DNA from: Zea mays
Lineage: Eukaryota; Streptophyta; Magnoliopsida; Poales; Poaceae
Direction of reading: 5' to 3'
Assembly (NCBI RefSeq): GCF_902167145.1
Contig: NC_050101.1
Coordinates: 176,572,428-176,636,427, forward strand
Length of the DNA: 64,000 nt
The translations under genes were made by a program, and so were the position numbers. Below, one piece after another: positions 42,101 through 53,645 of this stretch (the first letter of the stretch is position 1; the number at the start of each line of letters is the position of its first letter). Under the pieces are notes generated by a model, which was not told where the DNA came from, did no database searches, and was given only the letters and a program-made list of their open reading frames with translations.

Positions 42101-43777
42101 GGATCAATAAAGATTATAAAATGGATTACCTTTTAAGTTGTAACATAGTTTATCATTCCTTTCATCTCTGAAAGATGGCATTTCATTGTATTTTGTAAAT
42201 TAGGTCATTTAATGCTCAGAAAAAAGTCCAAGTCAGATAGGCCCTATGTATTGTTCAGACAAATACATAGGCGCTATGTATTAATAGTTTGAGCTCATTT
42301 ATCATGCTTTACAACAACGATAATATAGTCAACTTTTGTCCTATCCAAAATCTCCAGGGGTTACAAACAGCGACTTGGCCACCTGTTCACTTGGTGCTAT
42401 TCAGGTGTGTAGCTAGGATGAGTATGTAACCCAATACTCCCTCCGTTCTTAAATATATGACACTATAGATTTTTTTTTGAAAACTTTGACCACTCATTTT
42501 ATTCAAAATATTTATTCAAAAATATAAAATTTCAAGTCATGCTCAAACAACCTTAAGTGATAAAACAAATCATAACACAATAAATTATAATTCGTGATTT
42601 TTTTGAATAAGACGAGCGGTCAAAGGTTTTTTTAAAAAAGTCAACGATGTCATATATCTAAGAACGAAGGTAGTACAATTTATCTGTAATTTTTATTGAG
42701 CCGATCACTGCATTTCGTCAGGTCCTTGCTACTGGAGTTACAACATGGCTGTTAGACCGAGCTGGACGACGCATCCTTCTCATTGTAACTGTCGCTTCCC
42801 TGTGAAATAACTAGCCTGCATGCTTTCTCTGTAACTATTGACTTAACACTGTCTTCAAATGACAGATTTCTACCTCTGGCATGACTCTATGCCTTCTTGC
42901 CGTTTCTGTTGTATTTTTTCTCAAGGTATGTTCAGGTTTCTTTAGCTAGGATTCGAGTGAGAAGATGATAAAACTTTATTGGTAATGTGTGCCTTATGCA
43001 GATCCTGTACAATATCTACTGAGTTTTCTTCTAATCCTTTTTTATGGTTCGTTTTTTCCAGGATAACATTTCACAGGATTCTAACTCATACTACATCTTA
43101 ACAATGATCTCCCTTGTTGGTATTGTGGTATGTGTCAGTTTTGTTTCTTCTGAAAAAATGGATACAGATGTGGAACCTATGCCAAAATAATGACCCGTGC
43201 AACTGTATATGTTCAGTCTTTTGTCATTACCTTCTCGTTTGGTATGGGTGCCATTCCATGGCTCATGATGTCTGAGGTACGCTACTTCTTTGCACACCTG
43301 ATATAAAGCTTGTATAATGCCTCATTGCCTCCTAGTTTTGACATCCCAACGAAGGGAACTATCTGCACAATCAACTGTCTGAAGCTACAGCTCAGGAACG
43401 TACTGTAAGAAATATCTGAATGTATAGTTCAAACTTTGTGCGTTTTTCAGATCCTCCCGGTTAGCATCAAGAGCCTTGGCGGAAGCATCGCAACACTGGC
43501 CAACTGGCTGACATCCTTCGCCATAACAATGACGACGAACTTGATGCTCACGTGGAGTGTTGGAGGTCCACACAACACCTTTGTGCTTCAGCTCTGACGT
43601 CTGAATAGGATAGGATTATGAACCATGGAAGCTGATGCAGTTTTTTCTTTTCTTTTCTGGGCAGGCACTTTTCTCTCGTACATGGTTGTGAGCGCCTTCA
43701 CCATCGTTTTTGTTGTCCTTTGGGTGCCGGAGACGAAGGGGAGAACTCTAGAGGAGATACAATTTTCGTTTCGCTGA
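39191..43777 (+). CDS. ERD6-like 6 type sugar transporter, tandem copy 1
   Basis: A 500-aa major facilitator of the ERD6-like family, by homology a tonoplast proton-coupled monosaccharide exporter. Exons: 39191-39487, 39588-39677, 40220-40279, 40387-40452, 40701-40766, 40859-40934, 41161-41225, 41324-41416, 41584-41664, 41749-41833, 42358-42404, 42722-42784, 42866-42925, 43062-43127, 43217-43276, 43451-43565, 43665-43777. All join in frame. Motifs: LxxxLL at 24-29 (tonoplast sorting in ESL1), GRK 126-128, GRLLEGFG 157-164, PESPRWL 234-240, LDRAGRR 353-359, VPETKG 484-489. Helix 7 reads QNLSGIN (Q307-N308) instead of QQ. Intron 8 has a GC donor (AAG/GCAAAG at 41417). An in-frame ATG at 39137 would add 18 residues; 39191 matches copy 2. 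Confidence 0.9.
42437..42673. mobile_element. Stowaway MITE in intron 11 of transporter gene 1
   Basis: 237 bp with TIRs CTCCCTCCGTTCTTAAATAT and a matching inverted end (ATATCTAAGAACGAAGGTAG), flanked by TA at 42435-42436 and 42674-42675. The ends can pair over most of the element's length, with internal GACCACTC/GAGCGGTC-type complementarity. It lies 48 bp upstream of exon 12. Confidence 0.9.
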
Positions 43778-45726
43778 GCATTCAGCGTCAGCTGCAATGG
43801 TTGCCCGAGTGTTTATCTTAGGGCCTGTTTCGATCCCATGAGCTAAAGCAAAAAGAAGCTAAAATTTAGTCACTTTATAAACTAAAGTTCCAATCAGGAG
43901 GAGCTAAAAGTGAATAAAATAGCAAAAGAATATCTTTTAGTCACTTTTAGCTTCTAAAGAGGAGCTAGAATTTAGTCCCTTGTTTTAGCTTATACTCCTT
44001 CCATCCTAAAAAAATATAGGTCTTTCTAACTTTTCTTTTTTCTGTTCATATTCATTCGAATAATGATAAATATAGACATACGTATAAACTATTCATTAAT
44101 AAATGTATCAAATAAATTATAGGCCTGTTTGGTTTGCTGTCTAATTTATCATATTTTACCACACTTTTGTGACTAATATTATGGCCCGTTTGGCACAGCT
44201 CCAGCTCCTGATTCTAAGCGAGGATCTGGAGGAGCCGTGCCAAACGGATATTTTTTAAACTGATTCTCGTGTGGAGCCGAAAGATCGGGAGTCGTTTTTG
44301 TGAAGAAAGGTGGGATCTAAAAAAACCTGCTCCACCCTCCATTAAAACAGCTCCTCAACCAACCAAATATGGACCTCCCCTTAAAGTTTAATCGAAATTA
44401 CCCGCAATTGCCATTGGACAAAAACATAACGACCCAATTTATGGATTAAACATTTGAGACCATTTTATGCACTACTATTATGAGAATATTTTATATATTA
44501 TTTTTTTCATTTTTTTTCTATATATGCATCCTACTTATTGGTTTGTAACAAAGTTGAACTGCATAAGATAAAACAGACAATCGTCACAGACCACCAACTC
44601 TCAGAAGACAGAATCAGTTTACTTGCCAAACGGTTTTAAAAATGATTCTGATTTTTTAGGAGAATCAGGAGGATCAGCTCCTCACAAGGATCAGGATTTG
44701 GAGCTAAAGAAGCAGGAGCTAGAGCTTTGCCAAACGGGTCCTTAGTTCGTTAATTCGAATGACTAACCTTAGATAAGCTAGGACACATTTAGCCATAAAG
44801 GCATCCTGCGCTAGCGTCCAAGAAAGGAAAAGAAAATACATGTGGGCTTTGTTGACTAGCATCCCTGCGCTAGCGGCGAGCCGGTGATAGAAGTTTTGGC
44901 CCACCGAAATCTGGATCGAGTGGGTTGCAGCATGAAATCCGGCATGATATGGACATGCAACAGGTTCCTTGGTGGATCAAGGTCCACCCGACACTTCCGT
45001 CGAGGGAAGCGGGAAAGGAGGCATAAGATATTTTCTTTTTCTAAGAGTTTTCATTTTCTCAAAAAAATAGTTATTTTTTTTAGAAAATAGAAATCCTTTG
45101 GAGAGTTGCCAAACTAGTCTTAAAAGAAAAAGAGAATAACAAGCTAGTTTTTTTTATAAAGAGCCAAAAGCAACTCTAAGAGACTAGTTATATCGTTTTG
45201 TAAAAGTAAAATTATCTATTATTAGAAGAAACATATATTTAATATCTTTAATATACTCTGTAAATGGCTTTTAAAATTTAGTACATAACTCTTTATTCCT
45301 CTATTCCCTCTACCTTCCCTTTGTAATTTTTTATAGCCTCATCCACTCGCCACCAATTGGAGAATTGAGCACATGTTTCTTTTCTCGTACTAGCTTAATT
45401 GTTCCTCTCCGTACGAATGTGATGTGGCTGTGTGAGCGTTCGCCACCAGCTATGGATCAGTGTGACAAGTGGATGATGAGCTGGATGGAAGTCGTGTGCA
45501 GCACAGAAAAAGAGCAATAGTCCCTTCTGGGTCTCTGACGAGTGGGATCCTGGATAGACCTGCCTGGCACGATGACTGTTCCGGTGTTTCCCCATTCAAC
45601 GGACTCCTGGTACTCCTCCAGTCCTCCCTCCCGGCTCCCTCCCAGTACCCACGGTCCCACCCCACCCGGAGAAAACGAAACAAACCAAATCTCGCTGCGA
45701 GCTGGGCGGCGAGGGCGCGCGGCGCC
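43778..45726. other. Intergenic region between the two transporter genes
   Basis: 1949 bp holding the gene 1 3' UTR, MITE-like pieces and the gene 2 promoter. GGGCCTGTTTCGATCCC at about 43821 and GGCCTGTTTGGTTTGC at about 44122 look like single ends of Tourist-type MITEs, and TACTCCTTCCATCC at 43991 looks like a Stowaway end. A complete MITE at 44183-44741 is listed separately. No obvious TATA box is seen close to 45727. Confidence 0.5.
44183..44741. mobile_element. MITE with long terminal inverted repeats
   Basis: 559 bp. The left end GGCCCGTTTGGCACAGCTCC pairs with the right end, whose reverse complement is GGACCCGTTTGGCAAAGCTC; complementarity continues for about 30 bp (CAGCTCCTGATTCT against AGCTCCTGCTTCT). 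The interior is AT-rich and noncoding. The TIR resembles PIF/Harbinger or hAT MITEs. No clean TSD is found, so the superfamily is open. Confidence 0.75.
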
Positions 45727-48700
45727 ATGGCGAGGAGCAGGACGTCGGGCGGCGGCGAGTACGAGAGCGGCAGCGACCACGACGGCGCGCTGCAGAAGCC
45801 GCTGCTGCCCAACAGCGGGAGCTGGTACCGGATGGGGATGGGGTCGCGCCAGTCCAGCCTCAACGCCGCCGGCACCTCCTCCATGGCCGTCCTGCGCGAG
45901 TCCCACGTCTCCGCCTTCCTCTGCACGCTCATCGTCGCGCTCGGCCCCATCCAGTTCGGCTTCACCGGCGGCTACTCCTCCCCGACGCAGGCCAGCATCA
46001 TCCGGGACCTCAACCTCTCCATCTCCGAGGCACGTCCTCCTGCATCTCTGCCTCTGACTTCCACTACTTCGTTTTTGCCTTTTGCTCTTTCTCTCTCGCT
46101 CTGGTCTCTTTTTGTCTACAACCAAACCAATAATTGACCGCGCCGCCGCCGCGCAGTTCTCGGTGTTCGGCTCGCTGTCCAACGTGGGCGCCATGGTCGG
46201 GGCGATCGCCAGCGGCCAGATGGCCGAGTACGTTGGCCGCAAAGGGGTGAGAAACTCTGTTCCTTTTCTTCATTTATTACTCCTTTTTTCTCCTTGCTGT
46301 AATAACAAATGTGAGATGGCCGAGTACGTAGAGACTAGAGAGTAGTCTGCCAATTTCTCCTTTTTTTTCTTCTTTGTTTCCATTCTGTGCGGAGAGTTGA
46401 GAGTAGGAGTATGTGCTAGCTGCTGGTTGAAATCTAAAAGCACACAAGTTTTCTGCCGGTTGACTGCCTGTGCCAAATTTATTGTGAGGGCTTAGCTAAA
46501 TCGGATTATGATCTTAGTTCTTGTGCTCATAAGTCATAAATTCGTTAGATATCTTTGCCATTGACATTTTTTATAAGAGGAATAGAGGATGCCCCAATTT
46601 CTATTATTTCTCCCGTTTGTTTCCTTTCATTTTGAGGAATTGGAATCTTACTAATGGAACAAACTATTTTTTTTAGAATGTGACATTCCATCACTTTCTA
46701 AAATTATCATATAAGCCTATCTCAAATTCATGGGGTGAGAGATGAAAATTGATTATATAGATTTACATGTTATTTTTCTGATGTACAACTTATAGCACAC
46801 TCTTGTACTTGCTTCGCTATAACATAAATATAGTATATAACTATCTCTCTCATATTATTTAGGATAATATACAAATATATTACATATATAAATATATAAA
46901 CTTAATTAGTTTTGTCTAAATTATAATTATTAAAATGGAATTCAATTCCAACGAAACAAACGGGCCATAACAGAAATACATCAAAGTTCAGAGTATTAGA
47001 CAAACCAAGCTAGATACAACCTGCTGCAGATGATCCAGCTCATCACATCCAAACTGACACTAGAAGGTCGTCCAACAGACGAGACCAGAAATCCCTGAGG
47101 AGCTAAACACCCTGATTCAGGGGGTGCCCCCAGGCGGAGACAACCATTCACCAGCTAAGTTCAAGAGCTGAAAACCCACAAAATACGGCTAGCATGTCCA
47201 GGAAACTACTAGGTCGCCCACGCAGGAGCCAAATCAAGACCACAAAACGAACTGAATAAAGGGGACTAAAGCTAATAAACATCCAAATTCCAGAAGGAGT
47301 CGCACTTCAACTGTCACCAGCCAGCAATTCTTCCGCCACAAGGATAGTTTAATCTTCTTTAGCATCATCATCCTGATCACCAGCAGGGGCATCCAGCTTG
47401 ACACTCGCCGCCCTGATCAGCAGTTTAGCACCTTATTGGATCAAGTCTTGCAAGTTGCAACTCCTTTTTACTTAAACCTGCCTAAGAGATCATCAGAGCA
47501 CAAGCATGACATATAATTTCCTTTGGGGATTTAATTATCACATTCTCAAAACACATCCTATTCCTTGATTGGATGCCACTGATGTAGTTGGGCAGAAAAG
47601 ACGTCACTGATGTATATTGGACCAAAGTACTGTATTTAGAGTTACTTCAATCTTTTATCAACTGAAGACATGTTCTGCGCTGAAGTTGTACTCTTTTTCA
47701 CCAACATTAACTAGGGGTGACAATGTGCTCTCAGTTTTACACTATAAGATTTAAGGATCGGATCGGATTAGGATCAAGCCCTATTTCTATTTATTTTTGA
47801 ACTAAAATTTAGTTAGGGTCCTACCATTTTGTGAAGAAGCATTTGGATCACGATCCATTACTACCCCTAACAATAACTGGTTTGCTAACTATTTTGCAGT
47901 CGTTGATGATTGCAGCAATTCCAAACGTCATTGGTTGGCTTGCGATCTCCTTTGCAAAAGTATGGTACTATGTGTTTCTTTTTTTATTTCAACATATTGC
48001 TTGACAGGTGTCAACAATAGGCTTGATGACTGTTTGACATCTGTTTTGCAGGACTCTTCATTTCTGTATATGGGACGCTTGCTTGAAGGATTCGGTGTCG
48101 GTATCATTTCCTATGTGGTTAGTATGATAAAACTCCATCCCTGATTATTTTCTGCATAGAAGATTTATGGCTTGAGAGTTAGAGTACTTGTGGTGCTTAA
48201 GCTATGACAAACAAGAACAAGATCATCTGAGATATCAACATTTTTTAGACAAACTGATCTATCCCTACGAAGTTATTTTTATTCGCAAAACAATAATGGA
48301 AGCATGGACCGGTTATAAATGGTTAATTTTGATCTGTGAATTTTGTGACACCAGGTACCGGTATACATAGCAGAGATATCTCCACAAAACATGAGAGGGG
48401 CTCTTGGCTCTGTGAACCAGGTTTGCCTATACTTGCAAGCATCTCATCTATTTGTGAGGTTGAGGTAAACACTTGGCTTGTTTATGCGGATCTCATTGTA
48501 CATTTGAAAATTTGTTAATTCTGCAGTTATCTGTAACCCTTGGTATCATGTTTGCCTATTTGCTCGGCTTGTTTGTTCCTTGGAGGCTTCTTGCAGTAAT
48601 AGGTAAAGTGGCTATACCCTGATACACTAATGGGACTGCTGTTGTTATTACTGTTAGTTTGCACTTCAATTCTGATATTTCAGGTCGCATGATCAGAAAC

Positions 48701-51066
48701 AGAAAATGCTTTGAGCAATATATTGAATAATTGAAATAATGCAGATAAATATTTTTGTTCTGACCCTATTTGAAATAAGTTCTATCCTAAAGCGTGTGAT
48801 GCCATACTTGTAGGAACCTTGCCCTGCATAGTGTTGATACCTGGCCTTTTCTTCATTCCGGAATCTCCAAGATGGCTGGTATATACGTGCACAAGTGGGA
48901 TAATGAACTTTGCATCACTGTGCCAAACTGAAATTTCCAATGGATGTTTCTTTCCATTATATTTCTAGGCAAAGATGAATATGATGGATGATTGCGAGAC
49001 TTCTCTACAAGTTCTGAGAGGATTCGATGCTGACATCACTGCAGAATTGAATGATATAAAGGTTAGCACTTCCCTTTGTTCTTAGACTGACTGAATATGA
49101 TTTATGTGATCAATCTTCCCTTTGGGTATCTTTATTTCTTTAACATTGAACACATGTTTATATGTAATTCATTTTTATGAAATCAGTGGGATTAACTCTT
49201 TAGGTTTGGTCCCCATTATGCAGAGAGCAGTAATGTCAGCAAACAAAAGGGCTACAATTCGTTTCCAAGAGTTGAACCAAAAGAAATACCGAACGCCCCT
49301 AATTGTAACATAATCTTATCTGCTTATCTCATACCCAATTAGAATTCACATTTTATAATTGTCAGTTTGTGACAGTGCCACAACTTTTTCGCAGATAGGA
49401 ATTGGTCTACTTGTGCTGCAACAGCTAAGTGGAATAAATGGTATACTATTTTATGCAAGTAGCATCTTCAAAGCTGCCGGTAAGCTGTGCACTTGTTCAC
49501 TGGCTTGTGATTTTCATTACTAGTTGGACATCATATTTTTAGGTGAGGAAGCACTGTATCTAGAAAAGCCAAAACGTCTTATAGTTCAGAATCGAGGGAA
49601 TATCTAATTGATAATTCGGAACAGTGTATTGGACTACAAATATCAAAACAGCGAACTGGGATAAAGTGGACTTATTGTTCCTAATGCATTATAACAGGTT
49701 CAGAAAAGCTAATAACTGTACACCCTTATAAGTGGTAACATGGTTTATCATTCTCATACCTTGATGAAAGACGGCACTTCGCTGTTTATATTATTTCAAA
49801 AGCATTTAAGCATCACGTCTTTGTGTTTGTCTACAACAGTGCTGGTGTAGTTGGTTTAGATTTTAATTTAACAATAAAAGGTCTTCAGGTCTGAAGGACA
49901 GTGACTTGGACACCTTTGCACTTGGAGCTATTCAGGCATGTGAATAATAACTAGAAAAACTTGATCCAGTCTATGTGTATTTATTTTAAGCTTCTAACAG
50001 CCTTCCATGATTCCATCAGGTTCTTGCCACTTTTGTTACAACCATGTTCTTGGACAGAGCTGGGCGGCGAATCCTCCTTATTGTAACTAACTTCTGCTTC
50101 CCTTTAATGCTATTAGTTCGTAGTTTTTCTGTAGCTTAGTTTAATTGCCACTTCAATTGCAGATTTCTTCTGCTGGGATGACTCTAAGTCTTCTTGTAGT
50201 TGCTATTGTATTTTACATCAAGGTATGTTCAGGTTCCTTTGTGATAAGATTCTGATGAGAAAACAGTTCTTCTTCTGTACTCTTTGCACTACTGCAGTAT
50301 GTTTCTGAACATTTTGATATGCAGTGTTGTTGCAGGGCCCCTTGCCTCATTTCACTGAAAATTCTTCTTTCTTACCATGGTTTATTTATTTCAGGATAAT
50401 ATTTCACATGACTCTGACTTGTATGACATCTTAAGTATGGTGTCCTTGGTTGGTGTCGTGGTAAGTCTGTCAATTGCGTTTCAGCAGAACATTTCTTTTT
50501 ACATGTAGAATCTGTGCAGTAAGTTTCTTCTCAAATACTTCGTTCAGGCTTATGTCATTGCCTTCTCCTTCGGTATGGGTGCCATTCCTTGGATCATAAT
50601 GTCTGAGGTATAGTACCTTAATGCACAGCGAAGATATATCAATACATGCCTCTCTCCCAGTTTTAGGTTTCCACTGAAGAGCAAGTGCTCTTAGGCATAT
50701 AGGCTTTAAAGTTTGAAGGCTTACTTCAAACTTTGCATTTTTGTAGATCCTCCCAGTTAGCATCAAGAGTCTTGCAGGAAGCTTCGCGACCCTTGCCAAC
50801 TGGTTGACATCCTTTGGAATAACAATGACGGCAAATTTGCTGATCAGCTGGAGTGCTGGAGGTCTGTATAGATTTGTGCAGCTTATCTCGTGTATAGAGT
50901 AGGAGAACCATCAGCCCTTACACACAGGTTACCCTTGTTTCCAAACTGTACAGGTACGTTTACCTCCTACATGATTGTGAGTGCCTTCACTCTCGTGTTC
51001 GTAATCGTTTGGGTGCCAGAGACAAAGGGAAGAACCCTCGAAGAGATACAATGGTCGTTCCGCTGA
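45727..51066 (+). CDS. ERD6-like 6 type sugar transporter, tandem copy 2
   Basis: A 502-aa sugar/H+ transporter, the tandem paralogue of copy 1. Exons: 45727-46029, 46157-46246, 47900-47959, 48052-48117, 48355-48420, 48527-48602, 48814-48878, 48969-49061, 49224-49304, 49395-49479, 49889-49935, 50020-50082, 50163-50222, 50395-50460, 50548-50607, 50747-50861, 50954-51066. Exon lengths equal those of copy 1 except exon 1 (303 vs 297). Motifs: LxxxLL 22-27, QQLSGIN (Q309-Q310, canonical), PESPRWL 236-242, VPETKG 486-491, ending IQWSFR. Introns 1 (GAG/GCACGT, 46030) and 11 (CAG/GCATGT, 49936) have GC donors, where copy 1 has GT. Intron 2 is enlarged to 1653 bp by transposon insertions. With a canonical sugar site this is the more likely standard transporter. 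Confidence 0.93.
46611..46966. mobile_element. MITE in intron 2 of transporter gene 2 (copy A of a local family)
   Basis: About 356 bp. The left end CCCGTTTGTTTCCTTTCATT is inverted at the right end (ATTCCAACGAAACAAACGGG). The interior is AT-rich and shares AAGCCTATCTCAAATTCATG with the element at 55577-55934, so the two are the same family. No coding capacity. The TSD is unclear. Confidence 0.78.
46967..47712. other. Intron 2 sequence of unknown origin
   Basis: About 750 bp inside the enlarged intron, absent from the same intron of gene 1. The first 450 bp have a more GC-balanced, transcript-like composition (for example GGTGCCCCCAGGCGGAGAC). I cannot assign it to a family. It may be a captured or retrotransposed fragment. 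Confidence 0.35.
47713..47868. mobile_element. Small Mutator-type MITE ending 31 bp before exon 3 of gene 2
   Basis: 156 bp with short inverted ends AGGGGTGACAAT and ATTACTACCCCT. It is flanked by AACATTAACT (47703-47712) and AACAATAACT (47869-47878), a 10-bp duplication with one mismatch. TSD length and AGGGGTG ends resemble the element at 59737-60239. Exon 3 starts at 47900. Confidence 0.7.
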
Positions 51067-53645
51067 GCACCAACATCGTCAAAATGCGAAATGGTTCTTC
51101 GAGTTTTGTCGCTTTAGATAGTAAGAATATGGTTGTTCTTATTCATCTGCAATAGTTCTTCATGTTTTTTTTTTGTCGCTTTAGATCGAGAACGTTGGTT
51201 GACATAATGTTCTTGTCTATTCTTTCGCAGCTCAAATCACTCGACGAAGGCCACACATTCTTTCTGTTCATAAAAGGTCTTGTACATGAGATTGCATACA
51301 CCGTTGTTATAACTTTACCCCCAATAGACTTGTAAATGCTTGTGCAGTAACTCTTATATTACTTTTGCTTCAACATTGTAAGATAGAAGACTTGCCAAAA
51401 TAAAATCTGAACCTTGGGTCCAATATTCCATGTAAACACGAGCATGTTTCTTGATCAATCAAAATCTCAAGCATTTTTGTTGAAGTCTGCCTGCTTTTGA
51501 CGTTTTTCCAGTTTAAAAAGGTCCTCCCGCTTTCATGTTTAGACACGAGCATGTCTTATTGTTAAGGCAAAGTGCTACCTTTTTGTAATAATAGTTGTGG
51601 CCCAACACATCTTCATTAGAAGTTGTCTCAAGTCGGAAACCCTTCTTTTAAACTAAAAAATGTCTAAAATTGACTAGAGACAGACAGTCCACTTGAAATT
51701 TTGTCTATGGTCTGAAATTAAAAGCACCTGGGCATGCAAAAGAGAAATCGTGAAAATGCGCAGTTATTAAGCTTTCGTTAGCGATTCTTTCTAGGGATGA
51801 CAGTCGCACCTCGTGAACGGTTGCCCATGGTTTCACACGTTTTGGGCGTTAAATTCTGTCTGCTGACTCGACATGTAAAATAATAGGTTGAGGTTGGGTG
51901 GTGACTTTTCATCAGGGGTGTCTAATATGTTTAAAAATATTAATTTTAAGTCCTTGCTCATATATGATTTTGGTCCAGCTAGCCTAGATCATCTACTCGT
52001 TTTCACTTTTTAAAAAATATAAATCGATATTGCATTGCGTATTATGTGCTTCTAATTATACGTGACATGTTTCTAAATAATTATGTGTTTTTCTTGCTAT
52101 TTTTGGTGTTTTTATTTAATTATTTACCGTTGTCAATTAATCATCCAGCGGGTGTCTAACACCGAGCGAGTACGAGTGCGGGCGTAAAAAATGCACTCAT
52201 TAGATATTATAGGTGCAAATATGGTTTGATATGCCTGGTGTTAATATAGATGGGTGTTTATTACTCTATCCACACCACACCCGCCAATTGCCATCCTAAT
52301 TTCTTTGGGGCAAAAACTCCGAAGACGTATTGCCGTCCCACGATGAATTGCACGAACGTGATTATTAGATAAATATTTAAGTTTGTACACTAAAGAAATG
52401 GTATTACTCTACTTGCGATGCTTATCCTTTACCGTCCATTTAAGCTTGATCTGGCTTATCTTATTGAAAGTAGCTTGCTCTGGTCTACAACTACAATCCT
52501 GATTGAACCTGTTGGTGCAGTGACTTCTCTCGCAATTGGTCGCACACTACTGCATAACCTCACATTGTCTAAGGATCATCCAAATCCCAAGATCCAGTAA
52601 GTTTATTACTGTATGTACCATAGAGATAAAATACAGGTGCATATAACGTTATCTTGCCTCCCCGCGGAGAGCGTTGACGTCTTCAAAACACCAATTCCGA
52701 GAACGTAGAATAATATTGCTACATCAATAAAATCCCTAACATGACACACCTTGTTTTTGCAAATGAAACTGTGACAAAACTCGTACCGAGACTACTAGAC
52801 TAGAAACAATCATGAGACACATGTCATATTTATGTCCAGTCCAGATATATTTCCATTAAGAATACCGCAATAATAGCTAATCATCTGTACAGCCACGTGT
52901 CCTATATATTTTATCTTCTATGTTAAACAAATAACTAATCATTAGTTGACAATGTACAGTGACGTGGCTTATTATATTTATCTTCTGTGTTAAACAAATC
53001 ACTAATCAGTGATACCAATTTTTTTTGAACTGAACAGAAACTAACAGTCAGCCGAATTATTTATCTAATAAACAACCATGTTCACTCAGCATGACAATTT
53101 AAAGAACTAGCAATGGAGACTAACAAATGATCCCCATTAAACATGTGTATAACTCAAAAAAAATATGTAAGAATAAAATTAACTTTGAATAAAATTAACT
53201 TTCAATAAAATTATACCTTTCAAATAGCTATTAGTTGTTAGCTATCTCAATCTAGTTAATAACTTATTAGCAGACTAATAAATAGCTCTAAAGATTTGGA
53301 ACGGGGTCTTAATTCTAGCTAATAATACAGATTCTATTATCTTATTATCTTCTTAACTCCAGCTAATGACATCTAGTTAAAGTTTAAATAGAGTGGAACC
53401 AAGCAAGGTCTAGATATGTCGTCCCATGTACACCAGGTCACCAGCTATATATATGTAAATGTAAATATAAATATAGCCGGCCGGCATAGTCTCGTCTCGC
53501 CCATACATACATACACAGTACACTCTGGTGTCGTGTGATCATTGGAATCGAATAATAACCCCAATCTTGTCCATGCAGCATCCGGATAATTGAACCTCTC
53601 GATCTCGTCACGCTACATGTTGTTACTGCATATGCATGGCTGGCC
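51067..53645. other. Downstream intergenic region of gene 2
   Basis: The first few hundred bases hold the gene 2 3' UTR. At 51793-52297 an element-like block has ends AGGGATGACAGTCG and CAATTGCCATCCT, similar to the Mutator-type MITE at 59737, but flanking duplications are poor. A 60-codon open frame at 52418-52600 ends beside a donor-like CCAG/TAAG, but I do not recognise its product. The rest is AT-rich with nothing identified. Confidence 0.45.

Noticed and set aside
43813..43990. Tourist-like MITE downstream of gene 1
   Set aside because: Only one plausible end (GGGCCTGTTTCGATCCC) is visible; a matching inverted end and TSD could not be found.
45457..46242. Minus-strand open frame of 261 codons opposite exon 1 of gene 2
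   Set aside because: It is antisense to a GC-rich exon with strong transporter homology and crosses its splice sites. No homologue is recognised.
52418..52600. Open frame followed by a donor-like CAG/TAAG, possibly an isolated exon
   Set aside because: The translated sequence matches no family I recognise and there is no flanking acceptor or partner exon.
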